A DNA stretch of 22,709 bases, from contig CABUCA010000034.1 in assembly GCA_902489965.1 (NCBI GenBank), positions 1 to 22,709 of the forward strand. Direction: 5' to 3'. Under the pieces are notes generated by a model. The model saw only the letters and a list, made by a program, of their open reading frames with translations, ran no database searches and had not been told where the DNA came from. The position numbers were made by a program, and so were the translations under genes. The DNA is from an uncultured Collinsella sp. GTDB lineage: Bacteria; Actinomycetota; Coriobacteriia; Coriobacteriales; Coriobacteriaceae. Of the stretch, positions 15,100-22,615 are shown one piece after another (within the stretch, counting starts at the first letter, position 1; every line of letters begins with the position of its first letter).

Positions 15100-15145
15100 G
15101 TTCGCTCCCTTGTTCGGTCGGAATCAAATGGGTCTATAAGCCAGC

Positions 15146-15151
15146 ATTATA
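15146..15151 (-). promoter_or_regulatory. Candidate -10 box of thiD
   Basis: The minus strand reads TATAAT, a perfect -10 hexamer, about 47 bases before the thiD start. No clear -35 box is found 16-18 bases upstream, where the thiC terminator hairpin lies. Confidence 0.45.
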
Positions 15152-15156
15152 AAGAT

Positions 15157-15186
15157 GCCCGGGCCGACTCTATGTCGAACCCGGGC
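15157..15186 (-). terminator. Hairpin in the thiC-thiD gap, probable thiC terminator
   Basis: GCCCGGG (15157-15163) pairs with CCCGGGC (15180-15186), extended inside by CGAC/GTCG. On the minus strand ATCTTTATAA follows, a weak U-rich tail. The rest of the gap (15187-15281) holds a second G+C-rich hairpin right after the thiC stop and nothing else I can name. Confidence 0.55.
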
Positions 15187-15281
15187 GGGCGATGCAATCT
15201 TTACGCAAATGCAAGCAAATGTTCACACGTCAACAATTGACAGGCACCAGCTCGCCGCCAGAGGCGGCCGCGGCGACAGGG

Positions 15282-16616
15282 TTAGTCCTCCATGCCGAGG
15301 TCGATCGTGGTGCCCTCGAAGATCTTGTTGACGGTGCGGACGGCGCACATCTTGCCACACATGGTGCAAGTGCCCTCGGTGGCGGCGGGGGACTCCTCGT
15401 AGCGCTTCTTGCCCGTAACCGGGTCGAGCGCGCACTCCCACATGGCGTCCCAGTCAAGCTTGCGGCGTGCCTGGCCCATCTTGTCGTCCATGTCGCGGGC
15501 GTGCGGCACCTTTTTGGCGATGTCGGCGGCGTGTGCGGCGATCTTGGTGGCCATGAAGCCGTCGAGCACATCCTGGGCGTTAGGCAGGCATAGGTGCTCG
15601 GCCGGCGTCACGTAGCACAGGAAGTCGGCGCCGGAACTGGCGGAGATAGCGCCGCCGATGGCAGCGGTGATGTGGTCGTAGCCCACGCCGATATCGGTCA
15701 CCAGCGGCCCGAGCACATAGAACGGGGCATTGTGGCACAGGCGCTTCTGCAGTTTCATGTTGGCGGCGATCTCGTCGAGCGCCATGTGACCCGGGCCCTC
15801 GACCATGACCTGGACGCCGGCGGCCCAAGCGCGCTTGCACAGCTTGCCCAGCTCGATCATCTCAGCGGTCTCGGTGGCGTCGTTGGAGTCGTAGAGGCAG
15901 CCCGGGCGGCAGGAGTCGCCGAGCGAAATCGTCACGTCGTACTCGTGGCAAATCTCGAGCAACTCGTCGTAGAACTCATAGAATGGGTTCTCGTTACCGG
16001 TGACCTCCATCCAGCCAAACAGCAGTGAGCCGCCACGGCTCACGATGTTCATCAGGCGGCCGGTCTCCTTAAAGGTCTTGGTGACCGACTTGTTTATGCC
16101 GCAGTGGATGGTCATAAAGTCCACGCCGTCCTCGGCATGCGCGCGCACGACTTCGAACAGGTCGTCCTTGGTGAGCTTGACCAGCGGCTTTTCCATGTAG
16201 CCGATGGCGTCGTACATGGGGACGGTGCCTACCATGAGCGGTGTCTCGTCGATGAGCTGCTGGCGGAACTGGCGCGTCTTGCCCGAGTTGGAGAGGTCCA
16301 TGATGGCGTCGGCGCCAAAGTCCTCGGCGATCTTGACCTTCTTCCATTCCTCGGCGGCATCGGCCTTGTCGCCCGAGATGCCCAGGTTGACGTTGACCTT
16401 GGTGGAAAGGCCCTCGCCGACGCCAAAGGCGCGCATGCCCTTTTTGATGTGCACGATGTTGGCGGGAATGGCGATGCGGCCGTCTGCTACGCGCTCACGG
16501 ATGTACTCGGGGTCACGATGCTCGCGCTCGGCGACCTCCTTCATCTGCGGTGTGATCTGCCCGGCGCGGGCAAAGTCGATTTGCGTGACGAGCTTGGGCT
16601 CGGTCTGTGTGCTCAT
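15282..16616 (-). CDS. thiC: Phosphomethylpyrimidine synthase ThiC
   Basis: ThiC is the radical-SAM enzyme that rearranges aminoimidazole ribotide to HMP-P. The 444-residue product is the short form lacking the long N-terminal domain of proteobacterial and plant ThiC. Features include NVNLGISGDK, DLSNSGKTRQFRQQLI, FMTIHCGINK, SRGGSLLFGWMEVTGNENPFYEFYD, SLGDSCRPGC, MVEGPGHMALDEI, YVLGPLVTDIGVGYDHI and GADFLCYVTPAEHL. The C-terminal 4Fe-4S ligands are Cys417, Cys420 and Cys424 (CTMCGKMC), a CX2CX3C spacing. ATG 16616 (MSTQTEP) is preferred because GGGAG lies eight bases upstream; ATG 16622 in the same frame would be too close. A TPP riboswitch lies directly upstream. Confidence 0.96.
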   Translation of the reverse strand: MSTQTEPKLVTQIDFARAGQITPQMKEVAEREHRDPEYIRERVADGRIAIPANIVHIKKGMRAFGVGEGLSTKVNVNLGISGDKADAAEEWKKVKIAEDFGADAIMDLSNSGKTRQFRQQLIDETPLMVGTVPMYDAIGYMEKPLVKLTKDDLFEVVRAHAEDGVDFMTIHCGINKSVTKTFKETGRLMNIVSRGGSLLFGWMEVTGNENPFYEFYDELLEICHEYDVTISLGDSCRPGCLYDSNDATETAEMIELGKLCKRAWAAGVQVMVEGPGHMALDEIAANMKLQKRLCHNAPFYVLGPLVTDIGVGYDHITAAIGGAISASSGADFLCYVTPAEHLCLPNAQDVLDGFMATKIAAHAADIAKKVPHARDMDDKMGQARRKLDWDAMWECALDPVTGKKRYEESPAATEGTCTMCGKMCAVRTVNKIFEGTTIDLGMED

Positions 16617-16625
16617 TGGCATGGC

Positions 16626-16714
16626 TCCCTTCGTTGGCATTACCCATATCAGGTTTGCGGGTCAGGGCGGGCGCGCCCAATCTCAGCCTGCCGTCTTGTC
16701 CTGCAAGCCCCCCG
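16626..16714 (-). promoter_or_regulatory. TPP riboswitch (THI element) of thiC
   Basis: The minus strand carries the conserved TPP aptamer cores: GGGGGGC at the 5' end, GGCTGAGATTGGG, ACCCGCAAACCTGATATGGG and TAATGCCAACGAAGGGA. These match the CUGAGA, ACCUGAU and UAAUxCCxxCGxAGGGA consensus. The final GGGA overlaps the thiC ribosome site GGGAG, so control is probably translational: ligand binding would hide the ribosome site. An upstream CATTACAT (16718-16725) could also pair with the start region ATGCCAATG. Confidence 0.95.
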
Positions 16715-16731
16715 TTTATGTAATGGGCTCA

Positions 16732-16737
16732 AGTATA
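16732..16737 (-). promoter_or_regulatory. Candidate -10 box of thiC
   Basis: TATACT on the minus strand lies about 18 bases before the riboswitch core, the distance expected if the transcript begins just ahead of the aptamer. No convincing -35 box was found. Confidence 0.45.
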
Positions 16738-16787
16738 GCTCGAATGGGTACGATTGGCCTAACGAGCGTGCCTGTGAGGAGGCGAAC

Positions 16788-17303
16788 ATGGAAGACAAGC
16801 ATCTATATCGAGAGACGCAATGGGATGTATCGGCCGAGGAAAGCCGTGCGCACCATGGCCTTGTCGCGATTGGTTTTGCGGTGCTTGCCGTGTTGGTGAT
16901 TGCCTTTTGTATTTGGACGTTCGGCGGTCGTGGCGGCGTCACCTGGGGGTTTGAAGCCGACGATGCCCTGCCGATCATGATAGTGAAGGTTGCGGGCGGC
17001 AATACCGTTGCCGCACCGGGCGACTATTGGTATCCGCGCGACGAGTTTGTGCAGCTGCAGCTGAGCGGCGGGTCTATTCCGGGCGAAGAAATCGAACGCG
17101 TGACGTTTGATGCGACGCTCAAAACGCTGACGGTGAAGCTCAAAGATCAAGGGGACGTGCCCACGACCATGGACATTGCGCTGACGGAATGGCGCTTGGA
17201 GCCCCCGGCGGGCGCTGCGGTATCCGAGGTGGAGCACGTTAAGATTACCTACCAAGATGGCTCGACGAGCGAGATTGCAAAGGCCGATGGCTTGGCGGAG
17301 TAA
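16788..17303 (+). CDS. Uncharacterised membrane-anchored protein (171 aa)
   Basis: I do not recognise this protein. It has a short polar N-terminus (residues 1-22), one membrane helix (about 24-44, GLVAIGFAVLAVLVIAFCIW) and an extracytoplasmic or cytoplasmic domain of about 125 residues rich in beta-strand patterns, with a Trp-Tyr-rich segment (GDYWYPRDEF) and FDATLKTLTVKLKDQ. There is no cleavage site or lipobox, so it is probably an anchored type II protein. The strong ribosome site GAGGAGG (16776-16782) and good coding composition make it a real gene. It is divergent from thiC, sharing the 170-base gap with the riboswitch, and runs into yaaA head-on with only 23 bases between stops and no visible terminator. 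Confidence 0.75.
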   Translation: MEDKHLYRETQWDVSAEESRAHHGLVAIGFAVLAVLVIAFCIWTFGGRGGVTWGFEADDALPIMIVKVAGGNTVAAPGDYWYPRDEFVQLQLSGGSIPGEEIERVTFDATLKTLTVKLKDQGDVPTTMDIALTEWRLEPPAGAAVSEVEHVKITYQDGSTSEIAKADGLAE

Positions 17304-17326
17304 TGGGGTGTTTGGAAACGGCGGGC

Positions 17327-18136
17327 CTATTGTGCCTGCGCGTTCATGAAAACCAGGGTGTTTTTGTCTGAAAGCTCGGGGATGTGCCGATAGCCGATGT
17401 TGAATGCGGTGAGTTCGCTTGCATCCTCGAGCTTGTTTTCTGCCATCCACCGCACCATGGAGCCGCGCGCCTTTTTGCTGGCGGTCGACCGTTGGATGGG
17501 CTTCCCGTTGCGGATGCCCTCGCCAAAGAGGCATGTGACGGCCGTGGCGTCGTCCGCGAGGTGGGGCAGAACGGCTTTGGCATACTCTACGCTGGCGAGG
17601 TTGACGATCGTGGTGTTTGAGCCTGCCGGGGCGATAGCCCGCGCGAGCTTGTCGCTCCAAAACGCGTAGAGGTCTTGGGCATCGTCAACGGCGAGCTTCG
17701 CGCCCATTTCCAGCCGATACGGTTCGACGGCATGGAAGGGACGAACGCACCCGTAGAGGCCGGAGAGGATCCACAGATGGTCTTGCAGCCATGCGAGCTG
17801 CGCTGAATCCATCACCTCGGATGCCATGCTCTGGTATTGAATGCCGCGATAGGGCATGACGGCAGGGGAGAGGTGGCGAGCGAGTGCGGGATTGTCGAGA
17901 TCGCCGCTTTTCAGGATGGGCCCGAACTCATGCAGGGTGTTGAGGCAAGGCCCCAGCAGTTTGTCACTCACGTTCCACAGCGCCTGCAGGCCGCCGCTGC
18001 CTTCATTCCGCTCGATATCTAGCAGTGCGCGGTGGAGGCGAGCCGTCTCGCGCACAAAGGGTGGGATGCCCAGGACTTCAAAAGCATCTTGGGCCGCGCG
18101 CATCTGCTTGGCGGGCGAAATGATGACCTGCAGCAT
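17327..18136 (-). CDS. yaaA: YaaA / DUF328 family peroxide-stress protein
   Basis: The 269-residue product belongs to the YaaA (DUF328, UPF0246) family. E. coli YaaA lowers free intracellular iron and limits hydroxyl-radical damage under peroxide stress. Family marks are the start MLQVIISPAKQM, FGPILKSGDL-like region, AVMPYRGIQYQSM (usually FNGDVY.gl), LWILSGLYGCVRPFHAVEPYRLEMG, and TAFNIGYRHIPELSDKNTLVFMN near the end (usually F...GY......S....VF). The ATG at 18136 has AGAGGAGAG about five bases upstream. An open extension back to 18334 crosses a terminator hairpin and the end of the aminopeptidase gene and was rejected. Confidence 0.9.
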   Translation of the reverse strand: MLQVIISPAKQMRAAQDAFEVLGIPPFVRETARLHRALLDIERNEGSGGLQALWNVSDKLLGPCLNTLHEFGPILKSGDLDNPALARHLSPAVMPYRGIQYQSMASEVMDSAQLAWLQDHLWILSGLYGCVRPFHAVEPYRLEMGAKLAVDDAQDLYAFWSDKLARAIAPAGSNTTIVNLASVEYAKAVLPHLADDATAVTCLFGEGIRNGKPIQRSTASKKARGSMVRWMAENKLEDASELTAFNIGYRHIPELSDKNTLVFMNAQAQ

Positions 18137-18151
18137 GGACTCTCCTCTGCC

Positions 18152-18223
18152 AAAAAAGTTGCGGTGGAATACGGTCTGTTTTGGCCGTTTATGGGCCAGT
18201 TTAGTCCGTATTTCACCGCAACT
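18152..18223 (-). terminator. Long-stem terminator of the M18 gene, abutting the yaaA ribosome site
   Basis: Arms 18157-18174 and 18206-18223 (AGTTGCGGTG, AATACGG) match over 18 bases with one mismatch, and an inner TGGCC/GGGCCA pairing extends the stem. On the minus strand six T residues follow (18157-18152), then three bases later the yaaA ribosome site. It begins 13 bases after the aminopeptidase stop. It is a good terminator, yet leaves no room for a promoter between it and yaaA. Confidence 0.85.
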
Positions 18224-18236
18224 GATGAAGGGTTGG

Positions 18237-19634
18237 TTAGGCTCGCTCGATGAAGGCCTTGTAACCGCGATATGCCTCGTAGATGTCGGCCTTGTTGGCG
18301 ACCTCCCACAGGGCGTGCATGGACAGGACGGCAACGCCGGAGTCGATGACGTTCATGCCGTACTTGGCCATGATGTAGGCGATGGTGCCGCCGCCACCAG
18401 CGTTGACGCGGCCGAGCTCGCAGGTCTGGAAGTCCACGCCGGCCTCGTCCATGATGTCGCGGACGAGGGCCACATACTCGGCGTCGGCGTCGTTAGAGCC
18501 GCCCTTGCCGCGGCTGCCCGTGTACTTGTTAAAGCACAGGCCGCGACCCATGAAGGCGGCGTTCTTGGTCTCGAACTTGCCGGCATAGCCCGGGTCGAAG
18601 CCGGCGGACACGTCGGAGGAGAGCATACGGCTGCGGGCGAGCGCGCGGCGCAGAGCCAGCGGGCTGTCCTCGCCGGCGAGCATCATGATCTCGGCGACGG
18701 TGTTCTCGAAGAAGCGACTCGTCATGCCGGTGGCACCCACGGAACCGATCTCCTCCTTGTCGACGATGAGCGTGATGCTCGTGCGCTCCACGTTGGTGAC
18801 GTTGATCTGGGCGAGCATGGAGGGGTAGGCACAGACGCGGTCGTCATGGCCATAGCCCAGAATCATGGAGCGGTCGAGGCCCATGTCGCGGGCGGGGCCG
18901 GCGGGCACGACCTCGATCTCGGCGGAGAGGAAGTCCTCCTCCTCGACGTCGTACTGCTCCTTGAGGATATCCAGGAACATCTGCTTGACGGGCTCCTTGG
19001 GGGCGTCCTTGTCGTCCTCATCGAACTTGACGGGACGGCCGCCCACGATCACGTCGAGGATCTCGGCGTCGACGGCGTCTTTGGCAGGCTTAGACATCTG
19101 CTCGCTCGAGAGATGGATCAGCAGGTCGGAGATGGTAAAGACCGGATCGTCCGCCTTGTCGCCGATATTGATGTCGACGGTGGTACCGTCCTTTTTGCAG
19201 ATGACGCCCACGAGTGCGAGCGGGGAGGCTACCCAGTGGTAGCTCTTGACGCCGCCGTAGTAGTGCGTGTCGAGATAAGCCATGTCGCCGGCCTCGAAGG
19301 CGGGGTTCTGCTTAAGGTCCAGGCGCGGCGAGTCCACGTGCGCGCCCAGGATGTTAAAGCCCTGCTCGAGCGGGGCGGTGCCCAGATTGACGAGCATAAG
19401 GTCCTTGCCGTGGTTAGCGGCATACACCTTGTCGCCTGCCTTAAGCTCGCGGCCTGCGGCGATTACGGTCTCCAGGTCGACGTATCCCGCCTCCTCGGCC
19501 ATCTTGATGCCGGCCTTGACGCACAGGCGCTCGGTCTTGTTCTCACTCAAAAACTGCTTATAGCCGCGGCAAAGCTCCTCGAGCTCCTCGATTTGCTGTG
19601 GCGTGTACTTTTTCCATGCGCAGGGACGCTCCAT
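18237..19634 (-). CDS. M18 family aminopeptidase
   Basis: The 465-residue protein is a cytosolic zinc aminopeptidase of family M18, related to aspartyl aminopeptidase and the bacterial ApeA/ApeB group; these form large tetrahedral dodecamers. Metal and catalytic motifs are intact: LGAHVDSPRLDLK (His99, Asp101), VDKEEIGSVGATG with the catalytic Glu pair, SSDVSAGFDP and the C-terminal SMHALWEVANK His. An acidic insertion around DEDDKDAPKEP and DVEEEDF is typical of the longer bacterial form. ATG 19634 has AAAGGAG eight bases upstream; the much longer open frame to 20222 is an antisense extension into polA. Substrate preference (acidic versus broad) cannot be told. Confidence 0.92.
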   Translation of the reverse strand: MERPCAWKKYTPQQIEELEELCRGYKQFLSENKTERLCVKAGIKMAEEAGYVDLETVIAAGRELKAGDKVYAANHGKDLMLVNLGTAPLEQGFNILGAHVDSPRLDLKQNPAFEAGDMAYLDTHYYGGVKSYHWVASPLALVGVICKKDGTTVDINIGDKADDPVFTISDLLIHLSSEQMSKPAKDAVDAEILDVIVGGRPVKFDEDDKDAPKEPVKQMFLDILKEQYDVEEEDFLSAEIEVVPAGPARDMGLDRSMILGYGHDDRVCAYPSMLAQINVTNVERTSITLIVDKEEIGSVGATGMTSRFFENTVAEIMMLAGEDSPLALRRALARSRMLSSDVSAGFDPGYAGKFETKNAAFMGRGLCFNKYTGSRGKGGSNDADAEYVALVRDIMDEAGVDFQTCELGRVNAGGGGTIAYIMAKYGMNVIDSGVAVLSMHALWEVANKADIYEAYRGYKAFIERA

Positions 19635-19673
19635 GACGCAGGCTCCTTTCGGATCGATCGTGCTGGTTGATGT

Positions 19674-19708
19674 ACCGTGAGCCATCGTATCACGCGCGGG
19701 CTCACGGT
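19674..19708 (-). promoter_or_regulatory. Candidate aminopeptidase promoter inside a 10-bp inverted repeat
   Basis: ACCGTGAGCC (19674-19683) and GGCTCACGGT (19699-19708) are perfect inverted arms 15 bases apart. Between them the minus strand reads TGATACGAT, an extended -10 (TACGAT at 19684-19689) identical to that of pit. Transcription would begin inside one arm, so the repeat acts at the DNA level and looks like an operator rather than an RNA hairpin. No good -35 is visible. Confidence 0.5.
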
Positions 19709-19752
19709 GGCGGGGGAGCTTGATGTGAGGTGGCCGCGGGGCGGGGAGCGTG

Positions 19753-19758
19753 TAAACT
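19753..19758 (+). promoter_or_regulatory. Candidate -10 box of polA
   Basis: TAAACT lies 43 bases before the polA start in an otherwise G-rich stretch. No -35 box at suitable spacing. The divergent aminopeptidase promoter lies 45-70 bases to the left. Confidence 0.3.
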
Positions 19759-19800
19759 GGAGTGAGCAAACCGTGCCCAGCCCAAAGCGAGGTATTCAAT

Positions 19801-22548
19801 ATGTCTGACAAGCGCCGCACCTTTGCCGTTATCGACGGCAACTCGCTCATGCATCGCGCCTTCCACGCCGTGCCGCCGACCATGAACGCGCCGGACGGTC
19901 GCCCCACCAACGCGATCTTTGGCTTTCTGAACATGTTTCTCAAGATGATCGATGCCTTTAACCCCGACGGCGTCGTCGTGGCGTTTGACAAGGGTAAACC
20001 GCGCGTGCGCATGGAGATGCTGCCGCAGTATAAGGCGCAACGCCCGCCCATGGACCCCGATCTGCATGCGCAGTTCCCTATGATTAAGGAGCTGCTCGCC
20101 GCGCTCAACGTGCCGATTCTGCAGTCCGAGGGCTGGGAAGGCGATGACATCCTGGGAACCATGGCGCGCCTGGGTGAAGAGGCCGGCTGCGACATGCTAC
20201 TGGTGACCGGCGACCGCGACATGTATCAACTCGTGACCGAGCACGTCAACGTGGTCTCGACCCGCAAGGGCCTGTCCGACGTGGCGATTATGACGCCCGA
20301 GAGCGTGGACGACCTGTATCACGGCATTACGCCGGCGCTCGTGCCCGATTTTTACGGTCTAAAGGGCGATACGTCCGACAACATCCCCGGTGTACCGGGC
20401 ATCGGTCCCAAAAAGGCGAGTGCGCTCATTGCGAAGTACGGTAGCCTGGACGAAGTCATCGCGCATGCCGATGAGGTCAAGGGCAAGATGGGCGAGAACC
20501 TGCGTGCACACATCGATGACGCACTACTGAGCCGCAAGGTTGCGACAATTCGCACCGATGCGCCCGTCGAGCTCGACTTTGAGGCGACGTCCTTCCCGGC
20601 GTTTTCTGCCGATGAGGTTTCCGCGGCGTTGGGTACGCTTGGTATCACCGCCATGCAGAACCGTTTCTTGGCGCTGATCGGCGGCGAGGGCGGGGCTGCT
20701 GCCTCCAGTGTGTTTGAGATACCTGCTATGGTTCGCGCAGCCGCCGGCGATGCCGACGCGCTTGGTGCCGTTGCGGCTGAGGTCTCCCGCGCGATTGATG
20801 CCGGCGAGTGGGTCGCCGCCGTGGTGGACGACGACAAGGAAGAGGGCGCGCTCTTTGGACTGACGCGCACGCTGTGGTTGGCGACGTCCAAGGGCCTGTT
20901 CGCGCTCGAGGAGAGCGACAGCGCCTCCACTGCCGTAGTCGATGGCTTCAACTTCGCTCACGGTGTGATCGCCGGCGTGCTTGCGCGCCTGTTTATGGAG
21001 GGCCGCGTGGCGAGCCCGGATACGAAGGCGCTGCTGCACGAGCTTTCGCCCATCGATTCTTCTGAGCCCGAGCTCATGGATCCGCTCGCTACCGATTCCA
21101 CGCGTATCTTCGATACCGTGGTCGCTGCCTATCTGCTGGATTCCGATCGCTCCGAGTTCGATGAGGCATATCTTGCCGATACGTATCTGCAGATGGCGCT
21201 GCCTGCGGCGCGCGGCGCAGAGGGTGCCGGTGAGGACGCTCCGGCGCCCGCCGCTCGCACGGCGGCCTTGACGCTGGCGCTGGTCGCACCGCTGCGCGAC
21301 CGCATGGCCCGTGAGAATGCCGCCAACGTGTTCGATGGCATCGAGATGCCGCTCGTTCCGGTACTTGCCAAGATGGAGCGCGCGGGCATGCTCGTGGACC
21401 CCGACCGTCTGCACAGTCTGTCCGAGGGTCTGGCGACCCAGATTACCGAGGTTGAGCGCAGTATTCGCGACCTGGCGGGTGACGAGACCTTTAATATTGG
21501 CAGTCCCATGCAGCTGTCGCACGTGCTCTTTGATGTGATGGGGCTTCCGACCAAGGGCCTCAAGAAGACTAAGCGCGGCTATTATTCGACCAACGCCAAG
21601 GTGCTGAGCGACCTTGCGCGTGACCACGAAATCGTGCGTCTGATCTTGGACTGGCGTGAGAAGTCTAAGATCAAGTCCACCTATCTGGACACGCTGGGCC
21701 CGCTACGCCGTGGTGACGGTCGCGTGCACACTACGTACAACCAGACCATCACGGCAACGGGGCGTCTGTCCTCGAGCGACCCGAACCTGCAGAACATCCC
21801 GACGCGCTCGGAGCTGGGTCGTACCGTCAAGACGGCGTTTTCGGCAGGCGAGGGAAGCGTCTTTTTGGCGGTGGACTACTCGCAGATCGAGCTGCGTCTG
21901 CTGGCACATCTCTCGGGTGACGAGCACCTGGTGCGCGCCTTTAACGAGGGCGAGGACTTCCATGCCGAGACGGCGGCGCGCGTGTTTGGTGTGCCGGTGT
22001 CCGAGGTAACGCCCGACTTGCGCAGTCGCGCCAAGGCCGTGAACTTTGGCATCGTGTATGGCCAGCAGGCCTACGGCCTGTCGCAGTCGCTGCATATCTC
22101 GATGGCCGAGGCACGCGACATGATCGACCGCTACTACGAGGCCTACCCGGGCGTGCGCACGTTCCTCGACAACGTGGTGGCACGCGCCAAGCAGACGGGC
22201 TACGCCGAGACCATGTACGGCCGCCGTCGTCATATTCCGGAGCTCAAGGCCAAAAACCCGCAACTCCGCGGCTTTGGCGAGCGCACGGCCATGAACCATC
22301 CCATGCAGGGAACCGCCGCCGACATCATCAAGATCGCGATGGTCCGCGTTAGCCGTCGCCTGGAAGAAGAGGGCTTTGCCGCCCACATGATCTTACAGGT
22401 GCACGACGAATTGGACTTTGAATGCCCCATCGACGAAGTCGAGCGCCTCACCGCCATGGTCCGCGACGTCATGGAGCACGTAGTAGACCTCCGCGTACCG
22501 TTGATCGCCGAAGCCAGCACCGGCATAACCTGGGCCGATGCCAAATAA
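19801..22548 (+). CDS. polA: DNA polymerase I
   Basis: The 915-residue repair and Okazaki-processing polymerase has three parts. The N-terminal 5' nuclease (1 to about 300) is intact: VIDGNSLMHRAFHA, FDKGKPRVRMEM, EGDDILGTMA, TGDRDMYQLV and GDTSDNIPGVPGIGPKKA. The middle exonuclease-fold region (about 310-530) lacks the DxE and later Asp motifs of proofreading enzymes and is Ala-rich, so proofreading is probably absent, as in Taq and Bacillus PolA. The polymerase domain is complete: motif A DYSQIELRL (Asp692), O-helix RSRAKAVNFGIVYG (Arg743, Lys745, Phe749) and motif C VHDE (His868-Glu870). The O-helix continues QQAYGLS where many have ISxxGLS. ATG 19801 follows AGCGAGG; an in-frame GTG at 19762 lacks a ribosome site. 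Confidence 0.96.
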   Translation: MSDKRRTFAVIDGNSLMHRAFHAVPPTMNAPDGRPTNAIFGFLNMFLKMIDAFNPDGVVVAFDKGKPRVRMEMLPQYKAQRPPMDPDLHAQFPMIKELLAALNVPILQSEGWEGDDILGTMARLGEEAGCDMLLVTGDRDMYQLVTEHVNVVSTRKGLSDVAIMTPESVDDLYHGITPALVPDFYGLKGDTSDNIPGVPGIGPKKASALIAKYGSLDEVIAHADEVKGKMGENLRAHIDDALLSRKVATIRTDAPVELDFEATSFPAFSADEVSAALGTLGITAMQNRFLALIGGEGGAAASSVFEIPAMVRAAAGDADALGAVAAEVSRAIDAGEWVAAVVDDDKEEGALFGLTRTLWLATSKGLFALEESDSASTAVVDGFNFAHGVIAGVLARLFMEGRVASPDTKALLHELSPIDSSEPELMDPLATDSTRIFDTVVAAYLLDSDRSEFDEAYLADTYLQMALPAARGAEGAGEDAPAPAARTAALTLALVAPLRDRMARENAANVFDGIEMPLVPVLAKMERAGMLVDPDRLHSLSEGLATQITEVERSIRDLAGDETFNIGSPMQLSHVLFDVMGLPTKGLKKTKRGYYSTNAKVLSDLARDHEIVRLILDWREKSKIKSTYLDTLGPLRRGDGRVHTTYNQTITATGRLSSSDPNLQNIPTRSELGRTVKTAFSAGEGSVFLAVDYSQIELRLLAHLSGDEHLVRAFNEGEDFHAETAARVFGVPVSEVTPDLRSRAKAVNFGIVYGQQAYGLSQSLHISMAEARDMIDRYYEAYPGVRTFLDNVVARAKQTGYAETMYGRRRHIPELKAKNPQLRGFGERTAMNHPMQGTAADIIKIAMVRVSRRLEEEGFAAHMILQVHDELDFECPIDEVERLTAMVRDVMEHVVDLRVPLIAEASTGITWADAK

Positions 22549-22583
22549 AGGCATATCAACAACCCCAAAGTAACCAAAAGCAG

Positions 22584-22615
22584 AAGGGGGCTCCTTGCCA
22601 ACAAGGAGCCCCCTT
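22584..22615. terminator. Terminator after polA
   Basis: AAGGGGGCTCCTTG (22584-22597) and CAAGGAGCCCCCTT (22602-22615) form a perfect 14-bp stem with a CCAA loop, followed by TTCGTTCAATT. The symmetric A/T flanks let it work in both directions. It lies 35 bases after the polA stop. Confidence 0.85.

Noticed and set aside
16104..16787. 399-codon plus-strand frame running from within thiC into the 16788 gene
   Set aside because: The first 228 codons are antisense to thiC and its riboswitch; GAGGAGG before 16788 marks the true start.
17856..19670. 604-codon plus-strand open frame antisense to yaaA and the M18 aminopeptidase
   Set aside because: It crosses two real minus-strand genes and their terminator, has no ribosome site and shows the His/Val/Asp/Gly-rich composition of an antisense frame in high-G+C DNA.
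19635..20222. N-terminal extension of the aminopeptidase frame to 661 codons
   Set aside because: The extra part lies antisense to the start of polA and across both promoters. A good ribosome site supports the start at 19634.
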